Origin: RAM1 sp050247515
GTDB lineage: Bacteria > Pseudomonadota > Gammaproteobacteria > Burkholderiales > Burkholderiaceae_C
Assembly: GCA_050247515.1 (NCBI GenBank)
Contig: JBFWUB010000014.1
Location: 1-64,000 of the forward strand
DNA: 64,000 nucleotides
Direction: 5' to 3'
Below, one piece after another: positions 62,556-64,000 of the stretch. Position 1 is the stretch's first letter; every line of letters begins with the position of its first letter. Under the pieces are notes generated by a model, which saw nothing but the letters and a program-made list of their open reading frames with translations, was not told where the DNA came from and ran no database searches. The position numbers and the translations under genes were made by a program.

Positions 62556-63217
62556 AGCTGACGCTGTTCGACCTGGACCACACGCTGCTGTCGGGTGACA
62601 GCGATGTGCTGTGGGTGGATTTTCTGATGGACCGGGGCGTGGTGGACCGCGCGGCATTCGCCGCGCGCAACGCCGATGTGGAAGCGCGCTACAAGGCCGG
62701 CACCGTCAACGCGCAGGAGTTTGCCGACTTTTACGTGGGCACACTGGCTGGGCGCACGCCGGCGCAGTGGGAGCCGCTGCGCCAGGAGTTTCTGGCCACG
62801 CACATCGTGCCGCGCATTCCGCCGGCTGCCATCGCGCTGGTCAACCAGCACCTGGACGCGGGCGAGCTGGTCGTGCTCACCACGGCTACCAACCGCTTCA
62901 TCACCGAACTGACGGCGCTGTACCTGGGCATCGAACACCTGATCGCCACCGACTGTGAGCTGGGCCGCGACGGCACATTCACCGGCCGCACCCAGGGCAC
63001 GCTGAACATGCGCGAAGGCAAGGTCGCGCGGCTGCATGAGTGGCTGTACGCGCGCGGCCATGCGCTGGCGCAGCTGGACAGCACCGCCTACAGCGACAGC
63101 ATCAACGACTTGCCGCTGCTGTCGGCGGTGAACCACCCGGTGGCGGTGGACCCGGATGCGAAGCTGGCGCAGCAGGCGCGCGAGCGGGGGTGGCGGGTGA
63201 TCCAGCTGGCGCGCTGA
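62552..63217 (+). CDS. HAD-IB phosphatase (SerB-like)
   Basis: 221 residues. HAD motif I LFDLDHTLL, motif II VVLTTATNRFI, a Lys at GKVARLHEW and motif IV YSDSINDLPLL. Related to HAD-IB enzymes that remove phosphate from phosphoserine-type substrates or histidinol phosphate. Translationally linked to the ALDH; its substrate in this operon is unknown. Confidence 0.86.
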   Translation: MKLTLFDLDHTLLSGDSDVLWVDFLMDRGVVDRAAFAARNADVEARYKAGTVNAQEFADFYVGTLAGRTPAQWEPLRQEFLATHIVPRIPPAAIALVNQHLDAGELVVLTTATNRFITELTALYLGIEHLIATDCELGRDGTFTGRTQGTLNMREGKVARLHEWLYARGHALAQLDSTAYSDSINDLPLLSAVNHPVAVDPDAKLAQQARERGWRVIQLAR

Positions 63218-63239
63218 TCCATCCGTACGGCGCGATTGA

Positions 63240-63356
63240 AGCCTTGCTCTATTTTTTCGAGCTTTCTCGGAAGAGAGGTAACTTGTTGATTTTCAAAGGA
63301 AATTCGATTTCTTCTTTTAAAAATCTCTACTTTTCTCTTTTTTTTTCAAAGACGGG
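63240..63356. other. AT-rich island between convergent genes
   Basis: Within the gene-free interval 63218-63460 a stretch of about 117 bp is strikingly AT-rich (TTTTTTCGAGCTTTCT, TTTTAAAAATC, CTTTTTTTTTC), in sharp contrast to its GC-rich flanks. No open frame or hairpin of note. May be a scar of an inserted element or a regulatory island. Confidence 0.5.
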
Positions 63357-63460
63357 CTTGCCAGCGTTCTCCGACTGAAGACGCCGTGGCGGCACGGCGC
63401 CTTGTTCGCGCCGCCCTGCCGCAACGGGCGCTCATCCCGGAGAAACCAGAAAGTGGTTGA

Positions 63461-64000
63461 CTACCCCAAGCGGCCGATCTTTTCCCTCGCCGCCTCCTGA
63501 TGCACCCCCAGCGCCGCCAGACAAGGCGCAAACCGCCGGCTGAAGCCATCGGCCTCCCGCACCCGCGCCAGGAACTGCGCCGCCAATGCGTCCGCTTGCC
63601 GCCAGGTGTCATGGCCCACGCTTGCGTGCAGGTTCGCCGGCGCCAGCGTGTCGGGCAGGCCGCCGCCCGATCGCGGCGCAAACGCCATGGGCGTCATGTC
63701 GTAGGCCGGTGCCAGCGCCCACGGGCGGCCCTCTTCGGTCATGAACGACAGGTTGCCCGCGTGCATGTCGGTATTGCCGATCAGCGTGCCGAACGCCCAC
63801 AGCAGCGCGGCGCCAGGCAAGGCGTCCGCGCGCACATGGCCGGCGTCGGCCAGGCGTTGCACGGTCACGGGCCAGGGGGCAGCGCCACCGCCCACAAATT
63901 CCGCGTCCAGCGCCGTGAGCGACAGCAGGCCGCGCCGGCCCAGTGTGTCCACGCGGTCGAAGCGCTCCACTTCCAGAAAGCGTTGCCCCGCCGCGTCCAG
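63461..64000 (-). CDS. HipA/YjjJ-family kinase, C-terminal part (runs off the window)
   Basis: The visible 180 residues are the C-terminal part of a HipA-type Ser/Thr kinase. Recognisable are VERFDRVDTLGRR, LIGNTDMHAGNLSF (catalytic loop region with the Asn-Asp) and LAPAYDMTPMAFAP (metal-binding DFG-like Asp). The wording GNTDMHAGNLSF is typical of the YjjJ branch. The N-terminus lies beyond 64000. Toxin role inferred from family; no antitoxin visible. Confidence 0.85.
   Translation of the reverse strand: MDAAGQRFLEVERFDRVDTLGRRGLLSLTALDAEFVGGGAAPWPVTVQRLADAGHVRADALPGAALLWAFGTLIGNTDMHAGNLSFMTEEGRPWALAPAYDMTPMAFAPRSGGGLPDTLAPANLHASVGHDTWRQADALAAQFLARVREADGFSRRFAPCLAALGVHQEAAREKIGRLG

Noticed and set aside
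1..64000. CRISPR arrays, rRNA, tRNA, riboswitches
   Set aside because: No regularly spaced repeats and no recognisable structured RNA genes were seen on either strand.

Overview
The window is GC-rich chromosomal DNA of a betaproteobacterium, most likely Burkholderiales and probably Comamonadaceae. The basis is Bug-type tripartite-tricarboxylate receptors, the lptD-surA-rsmA order, a transketolase-GAPDH pair, TerC, SPFH, DUF4178 and DUF350 families, and a dispersed GC-rich intergenic repeat of a type I associate with that family. I see no rRNA, tRNA or CRISPR. All assignments come from reading motifs; no database search was run.

Layout. 1-571: foreign-looking end sequence joined to the C-terminal half of a Bug receptor. 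0.6-8.5 kb: intact Bug receptor, divergent argP and LysE-type exporter, TerC, GST, DUF72, M20 peptidase, lipase-like hydrolase, YidB. 8.5-16 kb: envelope block, with amgK-rsmE-MFS divergent from lptD-surA-rsmA, closed by a clear terminator. 16.2-17.1 kb: secreted RNase (barnase type) with barstar. 17.3-23.9 kb: maeB, a LysR regulator divergent from tarD (D-tartrate dehydratase), and a Kef-type antiporter. 24.0-30.0 kb: conserved but poorly understood set of SPFH, DUF4178, DUF350, membrane spermidine-synthase-like and FAD proteins. 30.5-33.2 kb: accessory patch with a flavin amine oxidase of less biased codon use and a ParD-like/zeta toxin pair. 33.2-35.7 kb: speD-murU-pepP operon with overlapping stop/start codons. 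35.8-38.9 kb: tkt-gap. 38.9-44.7 kb: adenylate cyclase, membrane Mrr-like protein, PhoX, SlyD, ProQ, hydratase.

44.7-63.2 kb is the most interesting block, a locus for using 2-aminoethylphosphonate (AEP). Rightward: ABC importer (binding protein, ATPase, fused permease), PhnW transaminase, then a glutamine-synthetase-like ligase, iron alcohol dehydrogenase, class-I glutamine-amidotransferase-type hydrolase, aldehyde dehydrogenase and HAD phosphatase. Leftward: GntR regulator, PhnA, PhnY, a PhnZ-like HD oxygenase, a DMT exporter and an FAD/GcvT dimethylglycine dehydrogenase-like protein. PhnW-PhnY-PhnA would take AEP to acetate and phosphate. The GS/ADH/ALDH/hydrolase set looks like a gamma-glutamylation route for a small amine or amino alcohol, such as ethanolamine to glycine. 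It is split by two related long-inverted-repeat elements of about 240 bp each in opposite orientation (58681-59209). The right edge has an AT-rich island and the C-terminal part of a HipA/YjjJ-type kinase.
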